DNA of 42,516 bases from Bacteroidia bacterium (GTDB lineage Bacteria; Bacteroidota; Bacteroidia; Cytophagales; Cyclobacteriaceae): positions 1 through 42,516 of the forward strand of contig JAUHYU010000038.1 in NCBI GenBank assembly GCA_030426345.1, in the 5' to 3' direction. This document shows, in pieces, positions 34,551 through 42,516 of the stretch. The stretch's first letter is position 1, and each line of letters starts with the position of its first letter. The position numbers and the translations under genes were made by a program. The notes beneath the pieces were generated by a model that was given only the letters and a program-made list of their open reading frames with translations, was not told the origin of the DNA and searched no databases.

Positions 34551-37271
34551 ATGAAAATGAACCTATTTTTTAACTTAGAATCAATTGAAAGACTATTTCT
34601 ATTCGCAGCATTCTTTACAATGCTAATTGCGCCAGCATATTCTAGCAATGACAAGTTTAAAAATAGTTTTGCTTGGGAGAAAGTTGCATCGATTCCTCCA
34701 TCTGCTGAAGGTGATGTTCAGCTTGGGTTGGCATCTCCTTTTGCAGGTTTCTCAAACGATGTGATTCTGGTTGCAGGAGGATGTAATTTTCCTGATGCTC
34801 CTGTTTATGAAGGTGGCGTAAAGAAATACTACGATGATATTTTTGTTTATGACTTAGAAAATAAAGCTTGGTCAACAAGCGGAAAATTCCCGTATCCGAT
34901 TGCCTATGGATCTTCAGTGACAACTGAAAATGGTGTAGTGTGCATAGGTGGTAATAACCTGAACCAGAGCCTTGCAAAAGTGCATTTGATGAAATGGAAT
35001 GCAAAGGAAAATCTGGTTAATATCGAGCCCTGGCCAGATTTGCCATTCAGGATGACAAACATGGCTGCTGCCTTAGTTGGTAATACAATTTATGTCGCAG
35101 GCGGAACAGCCGATGATCAATTGGCAAACAAATTTGTTTCACTTGATTTATCAAAATTAGCCAGTGACGAGTTTAAATGGGTGGAGCTTGATGATTTCCC
35201 AGGTCCTGCAAGAATTCAACCTGTGGGGGTAGCACAAAATTCGGCTGAGGAAGCTCATTTTTATTTATTCAGCGGATCGAGTTTCCCAGAAACGGACGAA
35301 AGCCCAACTATTACAACAGACGGATTGGAGTACAATCCCAAAACCAATTCATGGACAAAAATATCACATATCAGCCTGAATGATGGCAAGAGCTATTCGC
35401 TGCATGGTGCCAGTGGAATACCAATTGGGACACACCATATGCTATTTGTTGGGGGTGTGAACAAAGAAAAATTTTATAATGCCTGGTTGAGAGAGCGTCA
35501 ATATGCCAATGCTTTAAAACTTGGGGACAGCACGATGATAAAGCGACTGGCTAAAGAAAAGTATGAATATTTCATACATCCACCCGAGTGGTATCAATTT
35601 AATAAAGACGTGCTGGTATATCACACGATTACAGATACATGGATCAAAGTTGATGATTATCCATTTTTAGGGCCTGCAGGAGCTCCAATGATAAAAGTAA
35701 ATAGCAGCTGGTATATAATCAATGGTGAAATAAAACCAGGGGTTCGCACACCAAAAGTCTATGTCGGAAGCGAGAAGGTCGAAACCAATTTTGGTCTACT
35801 CAACTGGATCTTGCTAGCCCTATATTTAATAGGGATGCTTTATTTGGGGTATTTCTTTATGAAAAGGGAAAGTAGCACGGAGGACTTCTTTATAGGAGGG
35901 GGACGAATCCCGTGGTGGGCTGCAGGTATGAGTATTTTTGCTACCATGCTAAGTGCCATCACATTTATGGCCATCCCTGCTAAAAGCTATGCTACAGACT
36001 GGAGATATTTTGTGATGGCCATAACCATATTTATTATGGCGATTCCGGTTGTGAAATACTACTTGCCTTTTTTTAGGAGGTTGAAAGTCACATCAGCTTA
36101 TGAATATTTGGAAAAGAGATTCAACAGTACAACTCGGCTCATGGCCAGTGGGATCTTTATTGTATTCATGGTGGCTAGAACCGGTCTGGTGCTTTTTCTT
36201 CCTTCCCTTGCTTTGACAACTGTCACAGGAATAGACATATATATATGCATCATTCTTATGGGAGTGATCACCATTATTTATTGTACGATGGGAGGGGTTG
36301 AGGCTGTCATTTGGGGAGATGTGATTCAAGGGTTTGTTTTGCTTGGCGGTGCTGTGTTAGCTGTAGTTTTTTTGGTTTTAGGAACCGATGGAGGATTAGG
36401 TGAACTTGTCAATATTACCATCGAGCATGAGAAAATGAAAGCTTTTGACATGACATTCAGTATTACAAGTGCTACATTTTGGGTTGTTGTGCTTGGGGGA
36501 CTGGCTATTAATTTGATTACCTATAGTAGTGATCAAACTGCTATTCAAAGATACATGACAACAAAAGATGAAAAGTCTGCCGGGAAAAGTATTTATCTGA
36601 ATGGCCTTTTGAGCATTTTTGCATTAGTAATATTCTATTTTATTGGGACGGCCTTATTCGCCTATTATAAAACCAATCCAGAAGAGTTGAATATCTCAAT
36701 GGGCAATCCAGACTCTATTTTTCCGCATTTTATCATGACTAAAATGCCGCAAGGAATAGCCGGCATTTTGATTGCCGCCATATTTGCCGCTACCATGTCT
36801 ACGGTTTCCTCCAGCATCAATTCTCTTTCCACGGCATTTACCACAGATTTCTACAGGAAATTTGTAAAGGATGAAATTGACAGTCATTATCTTTTTACTG
36901 CAAGATTATCAGGAGTTATATTTGGCACGCTAGGGATAGGATTGGCATTGTTTATGGCGATGTGGAATATACTCTCCCTATTTGACTACTTTAATTATAT
37001 TTTAGGACTATTGACTAGTGGTTTAGGCGGACTATTTTTCATGGGGATATTCATTCCCAGAATCAAAAGTATTGCAGCAATCATTGGTTTTCTTGGTGGT
37101 TTTTTCACTGTCGTCATCACAAATATGCAAACGGATGTTCACTTTTTGTTGTTTGGCTTTATTGGAATGGCGAGTTCGGTGATCATTGGTTTGATTGCAA
37201 GTTTTGTAATTACGGAGCGTATCAAACCTCTAGAAGGATTGACCATAAATTCCTTGAAAACGAAAGCATGA
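34551..37271 (+). CDS. Fused kelch mutarotase and sodium:solute symporter
   Basis: A 906-residue fusion. After a signal-like segment, residues about 30-405 form a kelch propeller of the cyclically permuted NanM/YjhT mutarotase type (VILVAGGCNFPDAPVYEGG, GTADDQLANKF, HHMLFVGGVNKEKF). This type speeds anomer interconversion of sialic acid in the periplasm. From about residue 412 a sodium:solute symporter (SSS) follows with some 13 membrane helices: DFFIGGGRIPWWAAGMSIFATMLSAITF, GDVIQGF and FAATMSTVSSSINSLST. The mutarotase would face the periplasm and feed the symporter. The stop overlaps the start of the epimerase gene by four bases (ATGA). SSS members include the sialic acid transporters SiaT/NanT. 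Confidence 0.9.
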   Translation: MKMNLFFNLESIERLFLFAAFFTMLIAPAYSSNDKFKNSFAWEKVASIPPSAEGDVQLGLASPFAGFSNDVILVAGGCNFPDAPVYEGGVKKYYDDIFVYDLENKAWSTSGKFPYPIAYGSSVTTENGVVCIGGNNLNQSLAKVHLMKWNAKENLVNIEPWPDLPFRMTNMAAALVGNTIYVAGGTADDQLANKFVSLDLSKLASDEFKWVELDDFPGPARIQPVGVAQNSAEEAHFYLFSGSSFPETDESPTITTDGLEYNPKTNSWTKISHISLNDGKSYSLHGASGIPIGTHHMLFVGGVNKEKFYNAWLRERQYANALKLGDSTMIKRLAKEKYEYFIHPPEWYQFNKDVLVYHTITDTWIKVDDYPFLGPAGAPMIKVNSSWYIINGEIKPGVRTPKVYVGSEKVETNFGLLNWILLALYLIGMLYLGYFFMKRESSTEDFFIGGGRIPWWAAGMSIFATMLSAITFMAIPAKSYATDWRYFVMAITIFIMAIPVVKYYLPFFRRLKVTSAYEYLEKRFNSTTRLMASGIFIVFMVARTGLVLFLPSLALTTVTGIDIYICIILMGVITIIYCTMGGVEAVIWGDVIQGFVLLGGAVLAVVFLVLGTDGGLGELVNITIEHEKMKAFDMTFSITSATFWVVVLGGLAINLITYSSDQTAIQRYMTTKDEKSAGKSIYLNGLLSIFALVIFYFIGTALFAYYKTNPEELNISMGNPDSIFPHFIMTKMPQGIAGILIAAIFAATMSTVSSSINSLSTAFTTDFYRKFVKDEIDSHYLFTARLSGVIFGTLGIGLALFMAMWNILSLFDYFNYILGLLTSGLGGLFFMGIFIPRIKSIAAIIGFLGGFFTVVITNMQTDVHFLLFGFIGMASSVIIGLIASFVITERIKPLEGLTINSLKTKA

Positions 37272-38452
37272 CGACGCAAGAAATAGAAAAGTATATATCC
37301 ATTTATAAACATGGATTATTGGATGATATCATTCCATTCTGGGTTAAACATAGTATAGATCATGAACATGGAGGATTTATGTTTGCCGTGGATCGCGATG
37401 GAACCAACATCGATACCGACAAGGGTGTTTGGCAACATGGTCGATTTACCTGGATGCTTGCAACTTTATACAATGAAGTAGAGCCAAAAGAAGAGTGGTT
37501 GGAATTGGCGATACATGGTGCAGAATTCATGAAAAATCACTGCATTGATGCAGATGGTAGAATGTTTTTTGTAGTAGACAGAGAGGGGAATCCAATCAGA
37601 AAGCGGCGCTATGTTTTTTCAGAAACATTTGCCAGTATTGCCTTTGCAGCATTGTACAAGGCAACCGGAGAGGAAAAATATGCAAAGTTGGCCAAGGAAC
37701 TGTTCGATGTTTTTCTAAAACATGCCACAACGCCAGGTTTGATCGAACCAAAATTCTCAGCACATCGGCCAATGAAAGGCATGGGGCATCCAATGATCGG
37801 GATTGCAACTGCTCAAGAGTTGAGAAAAAATCTTGATGATACTTCTTATACAACATTGATTGATACTTGGATAAATGAAATAAAAAACGATTTCATGAAT
37901 GAAGACTTCCATGTAGTGATGGAAACTGTAGGGCCACATGGAGAGTTTATTGATCATTTTGACGGTCGAACACTGAATCCCGGCCATGCCATGGAGGGAT
38001 CATGGTTTATTTTAGAAGAAGCCAAGTATCGCAACAATGATCCGGAACTAATCAAAATGGGAACCACCATGCTAGATTGGATGTGGGAGATTGGTTGGGA
38101 CAAAGAGTATGGTGGAATAACTTATTTCAAGGATGTGAAAGGCGGGCCGGTGCAGGAATATTGGCACGATATGAAATTTTGGTGGCCTCAGAATGAGGCC
38201 GTCATTGCAACACTAATGGCCCTTGAATTGACAGGAAATAAGAAATATGCGGAATGGCACAATATGATCCATTCATGGGCTTTTAGGCACTTTCCGGATG
38301 AAAAACATGGTGAATGGTTTGGATACCTTCATCGGGATGGCCGTATTTCCAGCACCCTGAAAGGAAATATTTGGAAAGGGCCATTCCATATCCCAAGAAT
38401 GTATCTGATGGCTTGGAAGTCGTTGGAGAAGATGAGAAATTCTCAGTCATGA
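37268..38452 (+). CDS. N-acylglucosamine 2-epimerase family protein (AGE)
   Basis: A 394-residue alpha6/alpha6-barrel epimerase that should interconvert N-acetylmannosamine and N-acetylglucosamine. Conserved features are the N-terminal WQHGRFTWMLATLYNE, His240 in NPGHAMEGSW, EYWHDMKFWWPQNEA and His374 in GPFHIPRMYL; the two His residues are the catalytic pair in this family. In Bacteroides sialic acid loci the epimerase is also of this renin-binding-protein type. The start codon overlaps the transporter stop, giving translational coupling of import and epimerisation. No signal peptide is present, so it is cytoplasmic. Cellobiose 2-epimerases are a related alternative, made less likely by context. 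Confidence 0.9.
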   Translation: MTTQEIEKYISIYKHGLLDDIIPFWVKHSIDHEHGGFMFAVDRDGTNIDTDKGVWQHGRFTWMLATLYNEVEPKEEWLELAIHGAEFMKNHCIDADGRMFFVVDREGNPIRKRRYVFSETFASIAFAALYKATGEEKYAKLAKELFDVFLKHATTPGLIEPKFSAHRPMKGMGHPMIGIATAQELRKNLDDTSYTTLIDTWINEIKNDFMNEDFHVVMETVGPHGEFIDHFDGRTLNPGHAMEGSWFILEEAKYRNNDPELIKMGTTMLDWMWEIGWDKEYGGITYFKDVKGGPVQEYWHDMKFWWPQNEAVIATLMALELTGNKKYAEWHNMIHSWAFRHFPDEKHGEWFGYLHRDGRISSTLKGNIWKGPFHIPRMYLMAWKSLEKMRNSQS

Positions 38453-38515
38453 AAAGAGGGGATGATTTGATATGCTGATAGCAAAATGAAATTTACAACA
38501 AGGGTTTTTAAAATT

Positions 38516-40243
38516 ATGAAGAAACATTCGATAATTAAAGTTTTAACAGATCTAACTAAAATATGTATTTGTTGGACAATGATAGCGATTTTGATTACTT
38601 GCAAACCACCAAAAAGTCATAACAATCATGGAGAAAAAAAAGTTATACTCTATAATGGTATTGAACTACCAGAAGTCTGGCCCCCAAGATATGAGGTGCC
38701 AAAGGAGGCTGTGGCCATGCCTGTTCCCTACTTGAGCAACCCCCCGGATATTATTCCTATAAATGTTGGTAGACAGCTATTTGTAGATGATTTTTTAATA
38801 GAGCAGAGTACTTTAGAAAGAACGTTCCACTATCCACAATATGACCGCAATAACCCAATTTTAGAACCAGATCAATCCTGGGAGGAAACCTCTAGCGGTG
38901 CCCTTTATGCTGCCCCTTTCAGTGATGGGGTTTGGTTTGATGAAAAGGAGGAAAAATTCAAAATGTGGTATCTGACAGGAGGATCTAAATTCTATGATCA
39001 ACCGGAAGCTTTTATTACGGCCTATGCTGAATCTGAGGATGGTGTAAACTGGATAAAACCGGAACTTGATGTCGTTGCCGGCACTAATATTGTCAACCAA
39101 TACCAACGTGACGCTTCTACCATGTGGTTGGATAAACTTGAGGAGAACCCGGAAAAGAGGTATAAACTGTTTAACGTGGAGCGTGTTGGCAGAGAGGGGT
39201 GGATGATGGTTCTAAGGTATTCACCAGATGGTATCCAATGGTCAGAAGGAGCAGCACAGTCAGGCGAAATTAAGGATCGCTCAACCGTATTTTATAATCC
39301 TTTTAGAAAGGTTTGGGTATTCGGAACACGAATAAATTGGCCACGGGTGAGAAGTCGCGCCTATTTAGAGCATGAAGATTATGAATTAGGTACTTCCTTA
39401 GCTCATATGATATTTGAAGATCGATACGACAAGTACAATCTTTACTGGTTTGGCCCTTGGGATGATGAAGTTAGAAACCCTGATTATCCTGATATAGATC
39501 CGGGTATTTATAATCACGATGCAATAGCCTATGAGAGTTTGTTTCTTGGATTTTTTAATGTCTGGCAAGGGCCTGAGAACAATGTGTGTAAAACCGAAGG
39601 TATCCATAAAAGAAATGAATTGCTCATCGGTTACTCAAGAGATGGGTTTCATTGGGATAGACCGGACATGCATCGTTTTATGGGAGTGAGTGGTACAAAT
39701 GACCAGTGGAATGATGGTAATATACAATCTGTTATTGGTAGTCCGTTGATTGTAGGAGACTCTTTGTATTTCTATTGTAGTGGGAGGAAGACAAATAGCA
39801 TTTTTTGGGACAGCAATATGAGTACCGGATTGGCCAAATTAAGAAGAGATGGATTTGCGTCACTAAATGCTGGTAGTTTAGAAGGTTTTGTGACCACCAG
39901 GAACCTCACTTTCAATGGGGAGTATTTGTTTGTAAATGCAGATGCTAGCAACGGTCAGCTTAGGGCAGAGATTCTTGATGTACAGGGAAATGTAATTTCC
40001 TCTTATTCAAAAGACGAGTGTAAGCCTGTTAAAACAAACGGAACTAAAATAAAGATAAACTGGAACAACCATGATTCATTGGAAGGCTTACCGGAAACAA
40101 TAAGAATTAAATTCTATCTCACTGATGCTGCAATATATTCATTTTGGGTCAGTGAAGGTGCAACCGGCGAAAGTGGAGGTTATACAGGAGGAGGAGGTCC
40201 AGGACTACATGAGTCAGGCAAGGACTTGCCTTTAAGTGAATAA
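38516..40243 (+). CDS. Lipoprotein with five-bladed propeller, glycoside-hydrolase-like
   Basis: About 575 residues with lipobox ILITC (Cys29) when started at ATG 38516; an in-frame ATG at 38486 adds ten residues. The core begins GRQLFVDDFLIEQSTLER, an opening shared by many uncharacterised Bacteroidota and Planctomycetota proteins. It continues with propeller-like repeats (KFKMWYLTGG, YAESEDGVNWIKPELDV, RYSPDGIQWSEG, YSRDGFHWDRPDMHRF). The layout recalls the GH32/GH43/GH117 five-bladed propellers. Possible acidic catalytic residues are many, and I cannot assign a family number. A C-terminal beta-sandwich (about 450-560) follows. It stands after the epimerase gene and 8 bases before the second sialidase-like gene, which implies a role in releasing the sugar at the cell surface. 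Confidence 0.75.
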   Translation: MKKHSIIKVLTDLTKICICWTMIAILITCKPPKSHNNHGEKKVILYNGIELPEVWPPRYEVPKEAVAMPVPYLSNPPDIIPINVGRQLFVDDFLIEQSTLERTFHYPQYDRNNPILEPDQSWEETSSGALYAAPFSDGVWFDEKEEKFKMWYLTGGSKFYDQPEAFITAYAESEDGVNWIKPELDVVAGTNIVNQYQRDASTMWLDKLEENPEKRYKLFNVERVGREGWMMVLRYSPDGIQWSEGAAQSGEIKDRSTVFYNPFRKVWVFGTRINWPRVRSRAYLEHEDYELGTSLAHMIFEDRYDKYNLYWFGPWDDEVRNPDYPDIDPGIYNHDAIAYESLFLGFFNVWQGPENNVCKTEGIHKRNELLIGYSRDGFHWDRPDMHRFMGVSGTNDQWNDGNIQSVIGSPLIVGDSLYFYCSGRKTNSIFWDSNMSTGLAKLRRDGFASLNAGSLEGFVTTRNLTFNGEYLFVNADASNGQLRAEILDVQGNVISSYSKDECKPVKTNGTKIKINWNNHDSLEGLPETIRIKFYLTDAAIYSFWVSEGATGESGGYTGGGGPGLHESGKDLPLSE

Positions 40244-40251
40244 TATGCCGT

Positions 40252-41658
40252 ATGTTTAAATCAGATACGAATAGTAAGAAATCAATAAATATTATGTACG
40301 GATTGTTTTATCTTCTATGTGGAGCCTTGATAGTTTTTAGCTGCCAGAGTCAACGACTGAAAAATTCGGCTAATGAAAACACCATATATGCCCAAAATAT
40401 TTCTATGACCAATAATATTACCGGAAACGTTTATATACCGTCCTTAGCCGAACCAAGAACAAGCGCTTTTCTCAGCAAAGAAATATTATTTCCATTAGAT
40501 AATAAAGCAACACCACAGTATAATAGCGTTGAAGTAGAGAATAAAGGGACAGCCAGGGAGACCTCTGAACAAAATTCTCTAATTGAGCTGATACCGAATG
40601 CAAAGCATATTAAGGTATATTATAAAGAAGGGAAATATGGTGGATGGCCGGCAAATTGGGGTATTTGGTCTTGGGGTGATGAAATCCTAGTAGGATTTAC
40701 CGCAGCGGACCACAAAGACAAATCTAGCCATACATATGATAGAGAAACATCACTAGCTAAGTTTGCCCGGAGCTTGGATGGCGGAAACTCGTGGACGATC
40801 GAAGATGCCTATGAAGCGGGAATTAACCAATCGACCTTTGAGCATAACATAGGAGACAAATCGCGATTATCACATAATTTGACAAAAGCCATTGATTTCA
40901 CCAATCCCAATTTTGCATTTGGTTTTCGCATGAGAAAATTGGAAGATGGTCCCTCCTCTTTCTATTATTCCTACGACCGGGGCAGAAACTGGGAAGGTGC
41001 ATTTAAGCTTAACGTTGATTTTACAGATCGTGTTCCTACAGGAATTCCTACCCGTACGGATTACATTATTGAAGGGAAACACGAGCTAACGGCTTTCTTG
41101 ACCGTGGGATTTCGTAAGGATGACAACTTTTGGCGGGAAATTGCTTGTGTACGTACCACAGATGGTGGAGTCACCTGGAAATTTTTATCTTGGATAGGCA
41201 AGGGAGTCAGTGATTTGGTAATGCCCGCATCGGTAAGACTGGATTCGAATCGAATACTTACTGTTATCCGCCGTCTCAAACCGTACGGGATGGAGAGTTT
41301 TATTTCAGAAGATAATGGATATACCTGGAAGCAACTAGACGACCCGGTAAAGGTTGATCCCGATACTAGTAATCCGCCTGCCTTGCTAAAACTCAACAAT
41401 GGGCAGCTCTGTTTGTTGTATGGAATTCGCAAGGAGCCAACCATGCCTGATGGTGTTGGAATATATGTTACCTACAGTTCTGATGAAGGCCGGACCTGGA
41501 GTCAGCCAGAATTATTACGAGGGAAAGACGGTGCAAATTGGGATCTTGGATACGTCAGAGCAGTTCAAAGACCAGATGGGAAAATTGTGGCTGTATACTA
41601 TTATAACAATGCCAATAACGGAGACAAATATCGATATATCGCTGCCACAATTTTTTAA
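40252..41658 (+). CDS. Sialidase-like propeller lipoprotein (copy 2)
   Basis: A 468-residue lipoprotein (lipobox IVFSC, Cys31). From about residue 118 it is colinear with the first sialidase-like protein: GGWPANWGIWSW, SLDGGNSW, SYDRGRNW, ACVRTTDGG, SEDNGYTW, SSDEGRTW and DLGYVRAVQRPDGKIVAVYYYNN are shared or match closely. It has an extra linker of about 85 residues behind the lipid anchor, so it probably stands off the outer membrane while copy 1 is soluble. As in copy 1, no FRIP motif is present. The duplicated pair flanks the oxidoreductase, transporter and epimerase genes. Confidence 0.82.
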   Translation: MFKSDTNSKKSINIMYGLFYLLCGALIVFSCQSQRLKNSANENTIYAQNISMTNNITGNVYIPSLAEPRTSAFLSKEILFPLDNKATPQYNSVEVENKGTARETSEQNSLIELIPNAKHIKVYYKEGKYGGWPANWGIWSWGDEILVGFTAADHKDKSSHTYDRETSLAKFARSLDGGNSWTIEDAYEAGINQSTFEHNIGDKSRLSHNLTKAIDFTNPNFAFGFRMRKLEDGPSSFYYSYDRGRNWEGAFKLNVDFTDRVPTGIPTRTDYIIEGKHELTAFLTVGFRKDDNFWREIACVRTTDGGVTWKFLSWIGKGVSDLVMPASVRLDSNRILTVIRRLKPYGMESFISEDNGYTWKQLDDPVKVDPDTSNPPALLKLNNGQLCLLYGIRKEPTMPDGVGIYVTYSSDEGRTWSQPELLRGKDGANWDLGYVRAVQRPDGKIVAVYYYNNANNGDKYRYIAATIF

Positions 41659-41778
41659 CAGTTAAGGAAGGCAACTAGCAGAATGTTTTTAATTCAGGCA
41701 AATCTTCATCCTGGATTCAGCGGCTAGTTTATGGTATTTGAGTTAAGTATTTACAATGTAATCAAAAGTATTTGTAGT

Positions 41779-42516
41779 ATGAAAATAGATGGATCACAGG
41801 CAGATAATTTTTCCAAAGAAGGTTATATGATTATTCCGGATTTTCTGGATATGAATGAATTAACCTTACTTAGAAAAATTTGCGACATTAAGATCTCCGA
41901 TATAGAGGCAGAAATGACCAAAAAACAATTAAAGGAAGATCGGATAAATGTTTATGGAAAGAAATATTTTATTCCAAATGTATGGAAAAAACATTCAAGT
42001 CTAGAAACGATTGTATTTACGGAAAAATTTGCGAAAGTATGCAAAATGACAATTGGTGATACCGCATTTATTCATAATGAGCAGTTTGTGGTAAAAATGA
42101 GAGATAAAGACACAAGCTTTTCTTGGCACCAAGATAGCGGTTACTCTATCCAAGGGGGTGCTTCGCCCCACAAACCTTACCTAACTTGTTGGATTGCATT
42201 GGATGATATGAGTTTATTAAACGGAACCATATCGGTGCTGCCATTTTCACGATCCCCTTCACGAGATCTCATGACACATGTTTGGGACGAAAACTTAAAT
42301 GCCATGATAGGTTACAATGGAACAGATCCAGGAGATTTAGTTGAAGTACCCGCTGGAACTCTAGTGGCCTTCTCTAGTTTCCTTCTTCATAAAAGCGGGT
42401 CAAACCAGACGGACAATCCAAGGAGAGGTTATTTTATTGCTTTTACTCCAGAATTATTCCCTCATTCGGATAAATCCAAAGGGATTTATAGTAGTGGAGA
42501 ACCATTTATTAGTAGA
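41779..42516 (+). CDS. PhyH-type Fe(II)/2-oxoglutarate dioxygenase (cut by window end)
   Basis: An open frame of 246 codons from ATG 41779 runs to the right edge without a stop. It shows the dioxygenase iron ligands His117 and Asp119 (SWHQDSGY) and the distal His204 (LLHKSG), followed by Arg215/Arg216 (NPRRGYF) for 2-oxoglutarate. PhyH-family enzymes hydroxylate lipids or small molecules, including some sugar and amino acid derivatives. It is co-directional with the block after a gap of 120 bases and may either belong to it or open a new unit. No export signal is visible. Confidence 0.85.
   Translation, partial: MKIDGSQADNFSKEGYMIIPDFLDMNELTLLRKICDIKISDIEAEMTKKQLKEDRINVYGKKYFIPNVWKKHSSLETIVFTEKFAKVCKMTIGDTAFIHNEQFVVKMRDKDTSFSWHQDSGYSIQGGASPHKPYLTCWIALDDMSLLNGTISVLPFSRSPSRDLMTHVWDENLNAMIGYNGTDPGDLVEVPAGTLVAFSSFLLHKSGSNQTDNPRRGYFIAFTPELFPHSDKSKGIYSSGEPFISR

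Noticed and set aside
41751-41761. TTACAATGTAA inverted repeat upstream of the PhyH gene as another GntR site
   Set aside because: It has AC-N-GT order rather than the GT-N3-AC core of the other sites, so it does not fit the same operator.

Overview
The window looks like a chromosomal segment of a Bacteroidota bacterium, most likely a free-living or marine Cytophagales-type organism. The grounds are a SusC/SusD pair, a secreted protease with a type IX secretion C-terminal sorting domain, many lipoproteins with Bacteroidota-style lipoboxes, PKD, Calx-beta and FG-GAP surface proteins, AT-rich intergenic DNA and candidate TANNTTTG promoter elements. I saw no rRNA or tRNA genes, CRISPR array, phage or insertion sequence.

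Left part (1-11700). The minus strand begins with a large coiled-coil protein with a C-terminal P-loop-like ATPase domain; it runs off the left edge. Two plus-strand genes follow: a NagA-type deacetylase with an export signal and a divergent Nramp-family transporter. A minus-strand operon then encodes an orphan histidine kinase and two paralogous small proteins. Next is a compact minus-strand cluster of thioredoxin-like protein, ApbE flavin transferase, DUF4266-type lipoprotein and DUF3570 outer-membrane protein, probably an envelope redox or flavinylation unit. A small membrane protein and a divergent PKD lipoprotein with a clear terminator close this part.

Middle part (11840-26316). Five tightly packed minus-strand genes form a SusC-SusD-lipoprotein-lipoprotein-subtilisin operon, which suggests uptake of peptides or glycopeptides rather than a simple glycan. 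Next are a TSGGS-repeat (DUF4097-like) exported protein, a GH92 alpha-mannosidase lipoprotein, and a DnaQ-exonuclease/GIY-YIG nuclease fusion.

Right part (26525-42516). A FadR-type GntR regulator is transcribed divergently from ten complete co-directional genes and an eleventh cut by the right edge. They encode an FG-GAP exported protein, an N-acetylneuraminate lyase, a sialidase-like propeller protein, an SDR dehydrogenase, a Gfo/Idh/MocA oxidoreductase, a fused mutarotase-sodium symporter, an N-acylglucosamine 2-epimerase, a five-bladed-propeller hydrolase-like lipoprotein, a second sialidase-like lipoprotein and a PhyH-type dioxygenase. Together they read as a release, anomer or redox conversion, import, lyase and epimerase route for sialic acid or a modified nonulosonic acid. 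Two sites of form ATGT-N3-ACAT lie between the regulator and the first gene, one of them exactly inside a candidate promoter, and a third similar site precedes the lyase gene.

A short A/T-rich motif, near CTAAAAATCCATGAA and sometimes expanded into perfect palindromes of up to 34 bp, recurs in many intergenic regions, mostly just downstream of stop codons.
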